This document shows positions 24,770-37,400 of a stretch of 64,000 nt of DNA, piece by piece. The stretch spans positions 189,001 through 253,000 of the forward strand of contig JAUJYZ010001085.1 in the NCBI GenBank assembly GCA_033675265.1, written 5' to 3'. A program made the translations under genes and the position numbers. Under the pieces are notes generated by a model, which saw only the letters and a list, made by a program, of their open reading frames with translations, made no database searches and was not told the DNA's origin. This DNA comes from Actinostola sp. cb2023. Taxonomy: Eukaryota; Cnidaria; Anthozoa; Actiniaria; Actinostolidae. The stretch's first letter is position 1; each line of letters opens with the position of its first letter.

Positions 24770-26455
24770 GTGTGAATAGGACGTACTTTTATACAATTAA
24801 AGAGACGGTTCCGTGTAAACGGTGCGTACTGGTCAACGACGTACTTTTATACAATTAAAGAGACGGTTCCGTGTAAACGGTGCGTACTGGTCAACGACGT
24901 ACTTTTATACAATTAAAGAGACGGTTCCGTGTAAACGGTGCGTACTGGTCAACGACGTACTTTTATACAATTAAAGAGACGGTTCCGTGTAAACGGTGCG
25001 TACTGGTCAACGACGTACTTTTATACAATTAAAGAGACGGTTCCGTGTAAACGGTGCGTACTGGTCAACGACGTACTTTTATACAATTAAAGAGACGGTT
25101 CCGTGTAAACGGTGCGTACTGGTCAACGACGTACTTTTATACAATTAAAGAGACGGTTCCGTGTAAACGGTGCGTACTGGTCAACGACGTACTTTTATAC
25201 AATTAAAGAGACGGTTCCGTGTAAACGGTGTGTACTGGTCAACGACGTACTTTTATACAATTAAAGAGACGGTTCCGTGTAAACGGTGCGTACTGGTCAA
25301 CGACGTACTTTTATACAATTAAAGAGACGGTTCCGTGTAAATGGTGTGTACTGGTCAACGACGTACTTTTATACAATTAAAGAGACGGTTCCGTGTAAAC
25401 GGTGTGTACTGGTCAACGACGTACTTTTATACAATTAAAGAGATGGTTCCGTGTAAACGGTGTGTACTGGTCAACGACGTACTTTTATACAATTAAAGAG
25501 ATGGTTCCGTGTAAACGGTGTGTACTGGTCAACGACGTACTTTTATACAATTAAAGAGACGGTTCCGTGTAAACGGTGTGTACTGGTCAACGACGTACTT
25601 TTATACAATTAAAGAGACGGTTCCGTGTAAACGGTGTGTACTGGTCAACGACGTACTTTTATACAATTAAAGAGACGGTTCCTTGTAAACGTTGTGTACT
25701 GGTCAACGACGTACTTTTATACAATTAAAGAGACGGTTCCGTGTAAACGGTGCGTACTGGTCAACGACGTACTTTTATACAATTAAAGAGACGGTTCCGT
25801 GTAAACGGTGTGTACTGGTCAACGACGTACTTTTATACAATTAAAGAGACGGTTCCGTGTAAACGGTGCGTACTGGTCAACGACGTACTTTTATACAATT
25901 AAAGAGACGGTTCCGTGTAAACGGTGCGTACTGGTCAACGACGTACTTTTATACAATTAAAGAGACGGTTCCGTGTAAACGGTGCGTACTGGTCAACGAC
26001 GTACTTTTATACAATTAAAGAGACGGTTCCGTGTAAACGGTGTGTACTGGTCAACGACGTACTTTTATACAATTAAAGAGATGGTTCCGTGTAAACGGTG
26101 TGTACTGGTCAACGACGTACTTTTATACAATTAAAGAGACGGTTCCGTGTAAACGGTGTGTACTGGTCAACGACGTACTTTTATACAATTAAAGAGATGG
26201 TTCCGTGTAAACGGTGTGTACTGGTCAACGACGTACTTTTATACAATTAAAGAGACGGTTCCGTGTAAACGGTGTGTACTGGTCAACGACGTACTTTTAT
26301 ACAATTAAAGAGACGGTTCCGTGTAAACGGTGTGTACTGGTCAACGACGTACTTTTATACAATTAAAGAGATGGTTCCGTGTAAACGGTGTGTACTGGTC
26401 AACGACGTACTTTTATACAATTAAAGAGACGGTTCCGTGTAAACGGTGTGTACGG
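24770..26455 (+). repeat. 58-bp minisatellite, about 29 copies
   Basis: The unit contains ACGTACTTTTATACAATTAA, AGAGACGGTTCCGTGTAAAC and GGTGCGTACTGGTCAACG. Units are nearly identical, varying mainly at GTGCG/GTGTG and GACGG/GATGG. The first partial unit starts GATCCGGTTCCGTGTGAATA at about 24757. Confidence 0.95.
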
Positions 26456-26467
26456 GTCAACTTTTTG

Positions 26468-26538
26468 AACGGTTAAAAATTCGTCCGGTACCGTGAAAAA
26501 AGGCCCCGTTTACACGGTACCGGCCGAATTTTTAACCG
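26468..26538. repeat. Palindrome at the edge of the 58-bp array
   Basis: ACGGTTAAAAATTCG and CCGGTACCGTG at the left are inverted on the right as CACGGTACCGG and CGAATTTTTAACCGT. The CCGTGTAAACGG core is shared with the array unit, so the array may have grown inside such an element. Confidence 0.8.
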
Positions 26539-26589
26539 TAGATACATTTCCAGAGAAACCAATTACAACACAAGATGTAAAAGTAAACA

Positions 26590-29500
26590 TTATTCTACGC
26601 GGGTCGTGTCAAGCAGCAACCGTTCAACCTCGCGAAAAACATTTCTACTGTAATGTACAGGATCACTCATAGAAGCAGTGCCTTGTGGGTAAGCATCGCT
26701 GATTGGATAAACATCAATGACGTCAATACCCGCCTGACACATCGCTGACGTGGCGAAAGCATTAAAGAGCAAAATGCGCGAGAAAGTTAAAAATCTCCGC
26801 ACGTCTTTATGAGGGTTAGGAAACCTGTGTCGATTGATTGCTGTTGTTGTCTTCCAGATAAGTTTCCCTTTGAATTTCCTAAAGCGTCCAGTCTTTGGGT
26901 CTATTTCACCGTGTTTGATGATATGGATAAAGTCTTGGATAAGGTTTCGGTACGTTTGGAAGCTGACAACGGCTGCAAAGTGTATCCCCCAGTTAAGCAG
27001 CAGTACGCTGTTCTCGTCCATTGTGGGGTCATATAGTACCTGCAACAACAAGACGGCGATGTCAGCTAGAGACCCTGATGGCCAAGGTTGCACGTATGCG
27101 CATATGCAGGTTGTAAGCTAGAGACCCTGATGGCCAAGGTTGCAGGTATGCGCATATGCAGGTTGTAAGCTAGAGACCCTGATGGCCAAGGTTGCAGGTA
27201 TGCGCATATGCAGGTTGTAAGCTAGAGACCCTGATGGTCAAGGTTGCACGTATGCGCATTTGCAGGTTGTAAGCTAGAGACCCTGATGGCCAAGGTTGCA
27301 CGTATGCGCATATGCAGGTTGTAAGCTAGAGACCCTGATGGCCAAGGTTGCATGTATGCGCATATGCAGGTTGTAAGCTAGAGACACTGATGGCCAAGGT
27401 TGCACGTATGCGCATATGCAGGTTGTAAGCTAGAGACCCTGATGGCCAAGGTTGCACGTATGCGCATATGCAGGTTGTAAGCTAGAGACCCTGATGGTCA
27501 AGGTTGCAGGTATGCGCATATGCAGGTTGTAAGCTAGAGACCCTGATGGCCAAGGTTGCATGTCTTACCTCTCTAACGTCATCAAGCACTCGTGTTGGAT
27601 CATAATCCTTCCCATCTGGCAAAGGTTCCCTAGGTGACGTCACACCGTCGCCCCAGTACCCTCTCATGTTGTAGACCCAGTTATAAACAATCTTACAGGA
27701 AGTGAATACATGAGTGCAAAGGTCCTTATATGGGCCTGACGTGAGAGATCCATGGAATTGATTGGCTACAGAATCTCCGAAGATGACCAGCGTTCCTTTG
27801 TGATTTGTACGCTTCTGAAAACGCCTGTTCAGTTCTGTCAGATAGAAGACGGATAATCAGTTGTAAAACTTGATTTATGGTTTAAACTGGTTTGAATCAT
27901 TATTATGGGAATAAGCCGATAGATAGATGGATGGATGGATGGATGGATGGATGGATGGATGGATGGATAATCTTTATTTAACCATGGACAATTCTTCAGC
28001 TATACAGATACAAATATATCACAAAAGCGTAGTCAGTTGTCCAAATGCATAGGTTAGAAGAAATACAAAATGAAATCCAAAAACATAGTGGCCATGTTTT
28101 GTTTTGTTTTGACTTTATTTGTTGATGTTGGTTTGAAGGAAAAGATTACGTCTAGTTTCCAGACTTTCACGTTTACCTTTGAGGTACGGTTCCCAAGCCC
28201 TGTCTACCCATCGTCCCAGTCCATCCCATAGCAAAGACGGACACGAGCAATTCACTTGACTTGCATGAAAACCTGTAAAACCAGTTTGAGGACAGGTTTC
28301 AGTAATTACATTTCAAACCAAACTGTCCAGTGCAAGTACTAGTTTAAGTCACTTTCTTCATTTGGTGATTTCAATAATTGAATTGTACGACCGCCAAGGT
28401 CTCGATTTCATGAAAAGTACTCGATCAATCTGCGCATGTTCAAAGAAGAACGGAGAGGCCTGGGTCTGAGGTTAAGTTGGGACTGGCCGATCTCGTCCCC
28501 AGGGTCGCCCGCGGCTGTGACGTCCAACCAACCGCAGACCATTTAGTCAGAAAAGCGGCCGCGAGCGACTCTGGGACCGCGATTGATCACCACTGACCTT
28601 CATTGTTATCATGGTCTTGTACGATATCAAAGGAGACTTGCTCATCGGCTGAGTGAAACTTCTGAATGAGGAATGGTTTTTCACCATAGAGGATACCATC
28701 TGGTTGATTCTTGCCTTGGGAATTACCTGGGGGAAATCCACGTAAAATTATGACTAAAAAAAAACACATGGTTTTTTTCACTGAACTCTGACGTTTACAA
28801 CATATTTACAACGTTTCACGAAGGAACATAACAATAATAATAATAATAATACGTGACTACAATTATATAACAATCGGTTAAGAGAACAAAGGAATAACTT
28901 TATGGAATGAAGAAAGGGACAAATGGCTAACGAAGGAAGAAAAGAAGAAAGGAAGCAAAGGCAAGGAGTAGCATATGGATACGTGTTGAAATAAATTATT
29001 ATGATGATGATTATTATTATTATAAATGGAAGGAGGAGGAAGACGCAAATGGAAGAAGGAAGCAAATGGAAGGAGCTGGAAGCAAATGGAAGGAGCTGGA
29101 AGCAAATGGAAGGAGCTGGAAACAAAGGGAAGGTAGCAAGCAGAAGGATGCAAATGGAAGGATAAGCAAATGGAAGGAGCTGGAAGTGAATGGAAGGAGC
29201 TGGAAGCAAATGGAAGGAGCTGGAAGCAAATGGAAGGAGCTGGAAGCAAATGGAAGGAGCTGGAAGTAAATGGAAGGAGCTGGAAGCAAATGGAAGGAGC
29301 TGGAACGGCAAAGGGAAGGTAGCAAGCAAAGGCAAGAAGGAAGCAAATGGAAGGATAAGCAAATGGAAGGAGCTGGAAGCAAATGGAAGGAGCTGGAAGC
29401 AAAGGGAATGTAGCAAGCAAAGGTAAGGAAAGAATCAAAGGCAAGGAGCAAGCAAATTGAAGGAAATGAGGAAGTGACAACTATATACACGTTGCTACTT

Positions 29501-30233
29501 GTTAACGAAATCCACCCTGAGCTTTTTCACGCGTTTTGACAGGTAGCACGAATAACTTACCCGATTTAAACCAATATGGCGGCGGGTCTTTAAGACCGTT
29601 ACATAGAGAATAGTCCAGCCAAATATCAACCTCGTATTTCCCTGGATCCATTATAAGAAATAACACTTCGTACGTTCCATTACCAAGGTCGAACACTTTC
29701 GGCGCGATACACGAAGGTCCACGAAGATGCACTCGCCACGAGTCGCCCCCAATCGATTTTTCTTCGTTAACTATTGAAACAGATTGGATGAGAAATCTGC
29801 TATGACTTCCAACAGGACGTAAATCCCATAGAGAGATATAACTCCTACTTGCGCTAGTTTGGTTACTTGTTGGAAAGTTGTTTTGGCCCCATACGGTGTT
29901 GTTATGGCATGGTTGAAGAAAGCTTTCCCAATCAGTTCTCGATTTTTGAATGCGACACCAGGCTTTGTTGAATTCAAGTTTCTTTGTCCACTTTTTGTCC
30001 TTCGTTGCAACCACATTATTCTCAAAGTTAGACGACGATATCTTAAACTCTTCTTCATTGCTACTTGTAACACCATGCAAATGATTCCGCTTTTGGTCAA
30101 CAATGACATGACTTCTTGCTACACGTCCACCTTCTTCCATGACGTCGAGCAAATGTTTTCTTACTATCAATAGCATAACGGCAAACACTTGAAAAACTAA
30201 AACACCAAATAATGTTTTTCTGTAACGATTCAT
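26590..30233 (-). CDS. NXPE-family PC-esterase-like protein, frame broken by one base
   Basis: Five exons: 30233-29561, 28726-28598, 28272-28178, 27834-27569 and 27039-26590. The N-terminus has an uncleaved signal-anchor ([17 protein letters not shown]), as in Golgi type II proteins. The neurexophilin-like part follows ([20 protein letters not shown]). The SGNH/PC-esterase part shows the GDS box in [13 protein letters not shown] and the catalytic DxxH in SDPVHYSRN, so catalytic residues are present. Exon 3 has [16 protein letters not shown] then loses frame: all exons sum to 1613 nt, and exon 3 ends in phase 0 where exon 4 needs phase 1. One extra base near 28200 would restore a protein of about 537 residues. 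This is a sequencing error, null allele or young pseudogene. NXPE proteins are thought to modify glycans, but the substrate here is unknown. Confidence 0.85.
27056..27563 (+). repeat. 52-bp minisatellite filling an intron
   Basis: About ten units with GTAAGCTAGAGACCCTGATG, GCCAAGGTTGCA and TATGCGCATATGCAGGTT. It occupies nearly the whole intron between NXPE-like exons 4 and 5, from about 17 bp past one splice site to about 6 bp short of the other. Confidence 0.93.
27920..27967 (+). repeat. (GGAT)n microsatellite
   Basis: About eleven ATGG/GATG steps in the intron between exons 3 and 4 of the NXPE-like gene. Confidence 0.9.
29030..29450 (+). repeat. About 20-bp purine minisatellite
   Basis: Units of TGGAAGGAGCTGGAAGCAAA, with variants AAAGGGAAGGTAGCAAGC, lie in intron 1 of the NXPE-like gene. 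Long open frames across both strands are products of the 20-21-bp period. Confidence 0.92.
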
Positions 30234-30932
30234 TTTAAAACCAATCTACGTTCTGGTTTTTATTACAACTTGAAAGTTGCCACCCGATTTTTAGTGCTGC
30301 GACTGCTACAAAAACTTGCCATGGCTTGAAATGCTTTCGTTATTAATACTCAAACAACTTCCATTCGGTCCGTCCTCTAGTCCACCGTCTACTGAGCCGG
30401 TCCATCGCGTCTAGTCCAGTCTAGATTGTTCTAGGCGGTTCTAGTAGTTTCTAGGAGCTTCTTCATTCTTTGACGCCGAATATCCCATTCCGTCTTGATA
30501 GTTAATTCCAGAGTCAAATGTCATGCCCTTTCGCTCTTTCAACTGGTAGTTCACGCGCGGGACTTTGGCCAACACTGACACACCACATCTGTGTTCTGGT
30601 GCCTTATTTTATCCGGATTAGTTCCAGTAGTTTGTGTGAGAGTACCTGTAATCAGGCATTGTCTACAGCCGTTACCAAGGACATCAAACTTTAACTAAAC
30701 AAAATCCGGCTTTTGCTAATGTTGTCTGACCGGTGTTACAACATACAACACCAAAATACACACACACAAAAAATAATACAAAACCTTTAGTATGGGACTG
30801 GTTGCCCCTAAAAGCTGGTGTAGTAGGGGGTAGCTAGTAGGGTAGGGGGTAGGGGTGTCCAAGTATAGATGACGCATTGAAATTAAAATATTGAAAAATA
30901 TATCAGTGATAAACCTGTGCGCCGCCTCACCC

Positions 30933-30968
<36 letters not shown>

Positions 30969-31255
30969 AATAATAATAACAAGACGCTCAATGAGCGTAC
31001 ACTCGGGCTTATGAAAAGGACAATGTCAGTTGCGTGAGGAGAGACCTGACAATGACTGACAGTTGCGTGACGAAGGAGACTTTATGTCTGATGAAGGGCT
31101 ATGTACGATCTCGATTTACAAACCGCATTGCTTACAAAAACAATGACCTTGCTCGCCTTCAATGCTTTGATGTAGTTTTGAAGTACGATTTTTACGATTC
31201 CTTTTCCTTCTGAATTTTTCAAACGTGGAATAAAATAAACATCCATCATGAGTTA
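30234..31255. other. Upstream flank of the NXPE-like gene
   Basis: No gene seen. Contains a short CA tract near 30761 and a (CAT)n/(AAT)n microsatellite at about 30931-30980. The promoter of the NXPE-like gene should lie just above 30233, but no TATA box stands out. Confidence 0.45.
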
Positions 31256-31257
31256 CT

Positions 31258-32047
31258 GAAAATAACTCGACTGGCTCGACTGTTTGCATGACTTCTGTAC
31301 ATATAGCTTTCTGTCAATCGGATGGAGTTATACATGACCGTTATACATCGTTGGTCGTGAGTTTAATTATAAACCTCGACTGTTTGCATGAGTTCTGTAC
31401 ATATAGCTTTCTGTCAATAGATGTAGTTATACATCGTTGGTCGTGAGTTTAATTATAAATACTCAAGGACATAATATATAACTGTACACGTACGTACTAT
31501 TACAATTTTAATAGCAACACACATGGCATAGCGAGGTCATGATAGTTTTTGAGTTCATTTCATTTGCTTTTCAGTCTCGACTGGCTCGACTGTTTGCATG
31601 ACTTCTGTACATATAGCTTTCCATAATAGATGTAGTTACATCGCTGGTCGTGAGTTCAATTATAAATACTCATGCAAGGACAGATCAGTCTAGAACTGTA
31701 CACCGGCGTACTATTACAATTAGCAACAAAAGGCCTACAGTCTGGGGTCCAATGTCGCCTAATAACAAACATGACATAGCGAGGTCATGATAGTTTTTCG
31801 GAGTTCATTTCATTTGCTTTTCAGTTCATTTTTTGATGAGTTCGAGTTCGTGGATGGCGAAGTCGTAGAACAGCTAGCCCTTTCGAAAACGCTCGAGGAA
31901 GATTTAGAGTATGCGTATCTGGTATGTAGTAAGCGTATGCGTTTCGATGGCTTGCTTTTCAGTCTCGACTGGCTCGACTGTTTGCATGACTTCTGTACAT
32001 ATAGCTTTCCGTAATAGATGTAGTTACATCGCTGGTCGTGAGTTCAC
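31258..32047 (+). repeat. Dispersed direct duplications
   Basis: CTCGACTGGCTCGACTGTTT with GACTTCTGTACATATAGC recurs at about 31267, 31575 and 31966, with a shorter copy at 31376. Each is followed by a TAGTTACATCG..GGTCGTGAG segment. Another shared segment, GCGAGGTCATGATAGTTTTT, is at 31531 and 31782. Confidence 0.8.
31825..31920 (+). CDS. Possible single exon of unknown origin
   Basis: TTTTCAG precedes and GTATGT follows an open segment reading SFFDEFEFVDGEVVEQLALS then KTLEEDLEYAYL in phase 2. It is acidic and has good coding character. No adjoining exon was found, and a decayed copy near 32045-32090 suggests duplication. It could be an exon of an unseen gene or a captured exon fragment. 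Confidence 0.3.
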
Positions 32048-32339
32048 GAGTTCGTGGAAAGGCGTTATAGAACAGCCGATAAAACACGGGCTTTACATTT
32101 GTAAACAGGCTCATTTCACAGACAAAAGCATACGGCTATCGTGTGGGCTGCCCACTCTGAAAGATGTCGTTTCATTAGCTTCATCGTGGAATGATCAACT
32201 ACAATCCTGAACTTAATAGCTTGAAGATCTATGATGAGAAATCTTGAAACTCGATAGGATCAAATACATCGCATTCTTTCTTCATTCTTCGCATTCCTTC
32301 ACCATGAAAAAAATAAATAAAAAGAAAGTGTATTTTCTA

Positions 32340-32366
32340 ACTCGGGCTTCCTTCGGAAGAGCCCGA

Positions 32367-32368
<2 letters not shown>
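32340..32368. repeat. Perfect short hairpin
   Basis: ACTCGGGCTTCC and GGAAGAGCCCGAGT form an inverted repeat directly before an AAT microsatellite. Confidence 0.8.

Positions 32369-32448
<80 letters not shown>
32369..32448 (+). repeat. (AAT)n microsatellite
   Basis: About 27 uninterrupted TAA/AAT units. Poly-Ile frames here are artefacts. Confidence 0.95.
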
Positions 32449-32451
<3 letters not shown>

Positions 32452-32614
32452 CAACAATAATATCACAGGCAACGTTCGAAGAGGGCTGTTGGAGATGAAG
32501 CAGCAATTTTACTAGCCAGCGGAGTATCGTATTTCTAAAATGGCGGCTGTTTTAGTTGACAACATGTTTTGCTTACAATAACAACGAAAACAAGTACAGT
32601 AACTTACTGAAAAC

Positions 32615-33481
32615 ATGTCTGAACGACGGCCCATACCACGTAGAAAGACTTCCAACACAAGCATGTCATCTCGAAGCTCGTATAATGAACGAGAAAAGGC
32701 AGCAAAACTTGATCAGTTCAAAAACGAGTGTCGTGGGGCTTATTTATCTGTAGTTAAAAGTACAAGCGAACCAATTACTTCAATGTGTGAACTGTCCCTT
32801 GGTTAGTATGGATTACCTCCTGTGTGTTAGATGATGTACAAGTAAATAAAGCATACAAACACTTGCCATTAATGATATTCAATTTTATTATCTGTAAACT
32901 AATGACAGTAATTATTACAAATGTAAGCTTAAATAGTGCTATTTCTACTGTTTTCTATTGTTCCATTAGTGCTATTTAGTACTAATTAGTTATTTAGTTT
33001 TCAAGCTTTTCTAAATTGCACTCTAATAAGCTTATTTATAATATACTAGCTTATAGTTATAGTAATGCACGTACATGTACAGTATGCAGTTTAACTACTG
33101 GAACGATGTAAAACTTTGTTTGATTGACTTAATATTATGCTGTCTGATCTCGCAGCTTTGCAGTGTGGAGGAAGAAATCCTTCAAAGAAACTCTTGCAAA
33201 AATACTGGCAAAGTGATATGGGTAAATTGAATTATTGTAGCTTCACATCACTTTAATAATAAGTACTGCAACCTCACATAAATGTAATATCACAATGCAC
33301 CACGGATGGTCAGCAGTAGAAGGGAAATAAATAGATATAAATATAATACATTATGTAACTGTACAGACACTGATTGACCTACTGCCTGCCTGCCTGCCCA
33401 CCCGCCCAAACCCGCCTGCCCACCCACCCACCCCCGCCCACCCACCGCCCGCCCACCCCACCCGCCCGCCCGCCCGCCCGT

Positions 33482-33519
<38 letters not shown>

Positions 33520-34397
33520 AGATGAATGAATGAATGAATGATAGGTAGAAATAATATAAGAAGCAGAATATTGCTATCATATAATTATCAATTAGTCAAT
33601 GAGCGTCCATGCACCCATTGCGTTATAGACATTATATAACGTGCCCTGGACGCGAGTTGACTAACTGATTTATAATATGGCATCTAGAGAGCGTGCAGCC
33701 CATGGGGAAATAGTTCATAGCAATTTTAGCCAATGAGCGCACGTTATTTCAAACAGCACGCACACGATCAGATGAGGCCAGTGGGAAGTTGATGAGAGCA
33801 TGCAGCCCATGGAGAAATAGTTCATAGAACTCTAGCCAATCAGAGCATGTGTTATATCTTTGCTATATTATAATATCTACTATTCCAGATAGCATATCAT
33901 ATAATGAATTCTGTGACATAATGCAAAAAGAAAAGCCAACTTCCAAGGAAACACTACTGAGAGCCTTCAAGAAGATTGATGTCAATGGAGATGGCTACAT
34001 CACGTTTGATGAGCTATCAATGTTACTGACAATGGTGAGTGTGAAAATGGCTCCAAGGGACTTTGAAAACAATATAATCACGTCTTGCTATGCAGAAGGC
34101 TGATTGGATAATAAATGTCCATGTACCGTATGCCAATTACATTAGAAGTGGTCACAGTATAGCACTAATCATCATTTGTTTTTATTCAGAGAGGAGAGAG
34201 AATGACCAAAGCAGAAGTCCAAACAATACTTAATGATGCTGACTATAATAGAGATGGAAAACTGGACTACAATGAGGTAAACTCTCCCTCCCTTCCCCAA
34301 TACAATACAATAACTTTAAGTTATCCACAATTAAAATTAAAGCGATGCCGTTCATCAAGATATTATTATATAAAATATGATCTAGCAGGGCCTTAAC

Positions 34398-34444
<47 letters not shown>

Positions 34445-37400
34445 TTGAGGTCATGGCTGTATGGACCAAGCGCAATGAGGTCCGTGCTGAATGACCAAGA
34501 GCCAAATATTTTTCCATCTGGCCTGACCTAACTCAGTCAATAAGCATTTTATATATTTATCATATGACCCATCTGACCCTTTTTCCAATGGTTTTATTAA
34601 AGAGTGTGTGAGTCGGGAAATACAGCTTTTTCCAGACCGACTTACGCCATCAAGTCTGAACCCCTTCACTTGACTTTTTCCAATGGTTTTATTAAGAGCG
34701 CACGAGTCGGGAAATATGGGTCATATGATAATTTATCATTATATAAGATAAGATAATTCTTAACCTTGAAGTATAGCTACTGTGTCTTCACCCCTTCTGT
34801 TATTCAGTTTTGTGACATGCTTACCACCACATCTGATGAATGTATGAAGAAAAATATGACGAAATTTGGTGTGAGTAATCACGATAAGACAGCTACAGCT
34901 ACAAAAAGTAAAGTTGAGACAAAGAAAAGTTTGAAGAAATCCAGTATTTCATCGATTGATTCACCTGTCAAGATATCAAAGATAGAGATTGTAGAACCTA
35001 CTAATTTAAAGGTAATGTTACTGTATCAAAGATAGACATTGTAGAACCTACTAATTTATAGGTAATGTTACAAAGATAGACATTGTAGAACCTACTAATT
35101 TATAGGTAATGTTACAAAGATAGACATTGTAGAACCTACTAATTTATAGGTAATGTTACAGTATCAAAGATAGACATTGTAGAACCTACTAATTTATAGG
35201 TAATGTTACAGTATCAAAGATAGACATTGTAGAACCTACTATTTTATAGGTAATGTTACAGTATCAAAGATAGACATTGTAGAACCTACTAATTTATAGG
35301 TAATGTTACAGTATCAAAGATAGACATTGTAGAACCTACTAATTTATAGGTAATGTTACAGTATCAAAGATAGACATTGTAGAACCTACTAATTTATAGG
35401 TAATGTTACAGTATCAAAGATAGACATTGTAGAACCTACTAATTTATAGGTAATGTTACAGTATCAAAGATAGACATTGTAGAACCTACTAATTTATAGG
35501 TAATGTTACAGTATCAAAGATAGACATTGTAGAACCTACATGTACGAATTTATAGGTATATGTAATGTTACAGTATCATTGATCAGTGGTCATGTAGTAA
35601 TGCAGATTGCTTGGTGTGTTTATCAGATGTGGACTAATGTTCAGAGCAAGGGCAGTTTCTTCATAGAGGAAGATGGTTCCATCGTTAGCCATTATTACAG
35701 ACTTGTAATACCAAAAGAAACACAGATATGGTTGACTATACAACCCATACCATCAAGATCAGGTATTAGATTTATTAACCATGTTATCAAGTAAAAGTAA
35801 AGGCCATAATATTCTACAACCACCTCCTCTCAAAACTCCCCACCCCACCCCCAAATAAAATAAAAACAATAAAAACAATCATTGAATATTTCTGATACTT
35901 TTAGCCCTGGCCGACCTGCGATTAGTGGACACTGAGTTATTTATAATTGATGAAAAGTCTGGTGAATTGGTGACATTTACAGCAGCCAAGCTAGGATTGG
36001 TAAGATATATTATAAGAAGTATTGAAATGAAAGGAAGGAAGGATGGATGGATGGCTTCTTGAAATAATGATTGGATAAACAATTTAATGAATGGATGAAT
36101 GAATGAATGGATGGATTGGTTGACACATCTAGATACATGTACATGTACACAGTGTACAGACAAATGTAATGAATGGAGAAGTAGGATTGGATGGAGAAGT
36201 AGGATTGAATGGATAAGTAGGATTGGATGGAGAAGTAGGATTGAATGGATAAGTAGGATTGGATGGAGAAGTAGGATTGGATGGAGAAGTAGGATTGGAT
36301 GGAGAAGTAGGATTGGATGGATAAGTAGGATTGGATGGAGAAGTAGGATTGGATGGATAAGTAGGATTGGATGGATAAGTAGGATTGGATGGAGAAGTAC
36401 GTAGGATTGGATGGAGAAGTAGGATTGGATGGAGAAGTAGGATTGGATTGGATGGATAAGTAGGATTGGATGGATAGTAGGATTGGATGGATAAGTAGGA
36501 TTGGATGGATGGATGGATGGATAAGTAGGATGGATAAGTAGGATTGGATGGAGAAGTAGGATTGGATGGAGAAGTAGGATTGGATGGATAAATAGGATTG
36601 GATGGATAAGTAGGATTGGATGGATAAGTAGGATTGGATGGATAGTAGGATTGGATGGATAAGTAGGATTGGATGGATTGGATGGATGGATGGATAAGTA
36701 GGATTGGATGGAGAAGTAGGATTGGATGGAGAAGTAGGATTGGATGGAGAAGTAGGATTGGATGGATAAGTAGGATTGGATGGAGAAGTAGGATTGGATG
36801 GATAAGTAGGATTGGATGGATAAGTAGGATTGGATGGAGAAGTAGGATTGGATGGATAAGTAGGATTGGATGGTTAAGTAGGATTGGATGAATGAATGAA
36901 TGAATGCATGGTTGAATGACACTACCAATCTGATCTCTGTGCTCACAGCTTATTTTCTCTTTTCTTCAAAGAAATATTGTCTTCAGTGCTCATTGAAGAA
37001 AGGAAAATACCATTTAATAACCTTCACAACAGGCTGTCATCTTTCTCCTCGCAAGTTTGAGCCAACAAAGTGTGCTAAGCTGATCCAAGGATCAGGCAAT
37101 CATCTAAAGCTTGTATATAACGACAAGCTATCTTAATTTTTTTATATTTGGTAGAAAACTTTGAAATGAATGACAATGAAGAAATCACTTTAAAAGGCTT
37201 CCTTGAATTAAACCTGATGGAGGCCAAGGACGCCGAAGGTGACCCTGATGACTTGTGGGTAACCATGGATAGCATGGGGTACAACAAGGCACTAGAATTG
37301 GACCAGGTGTGTTAACAACATACATGTAAGTCCCAGGGGGACTCCGTTGGGATGCTCGTTGGAAATTTTGAAAATGACCCTAAAAGGTACCCGAGTCTTG

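Noticed and set aside
28778..29490. Overlapping 156-212-residue frames rich in Leu, Pro and Ser
   Set aside because: They come from the purine-rich minisatellite in NXPE-like intron 1. All frames on both strands look alike because of the short period.
35879..36946. 355-residue minus-strand Ile/Pro/Ser-rich open frame
   Set aside because: It is the complement of an 18-bp minisatellite. The unit length is a multiple of three, so the frame stays open, and it overlaps EFCAB7 exon 7 on the other strand.
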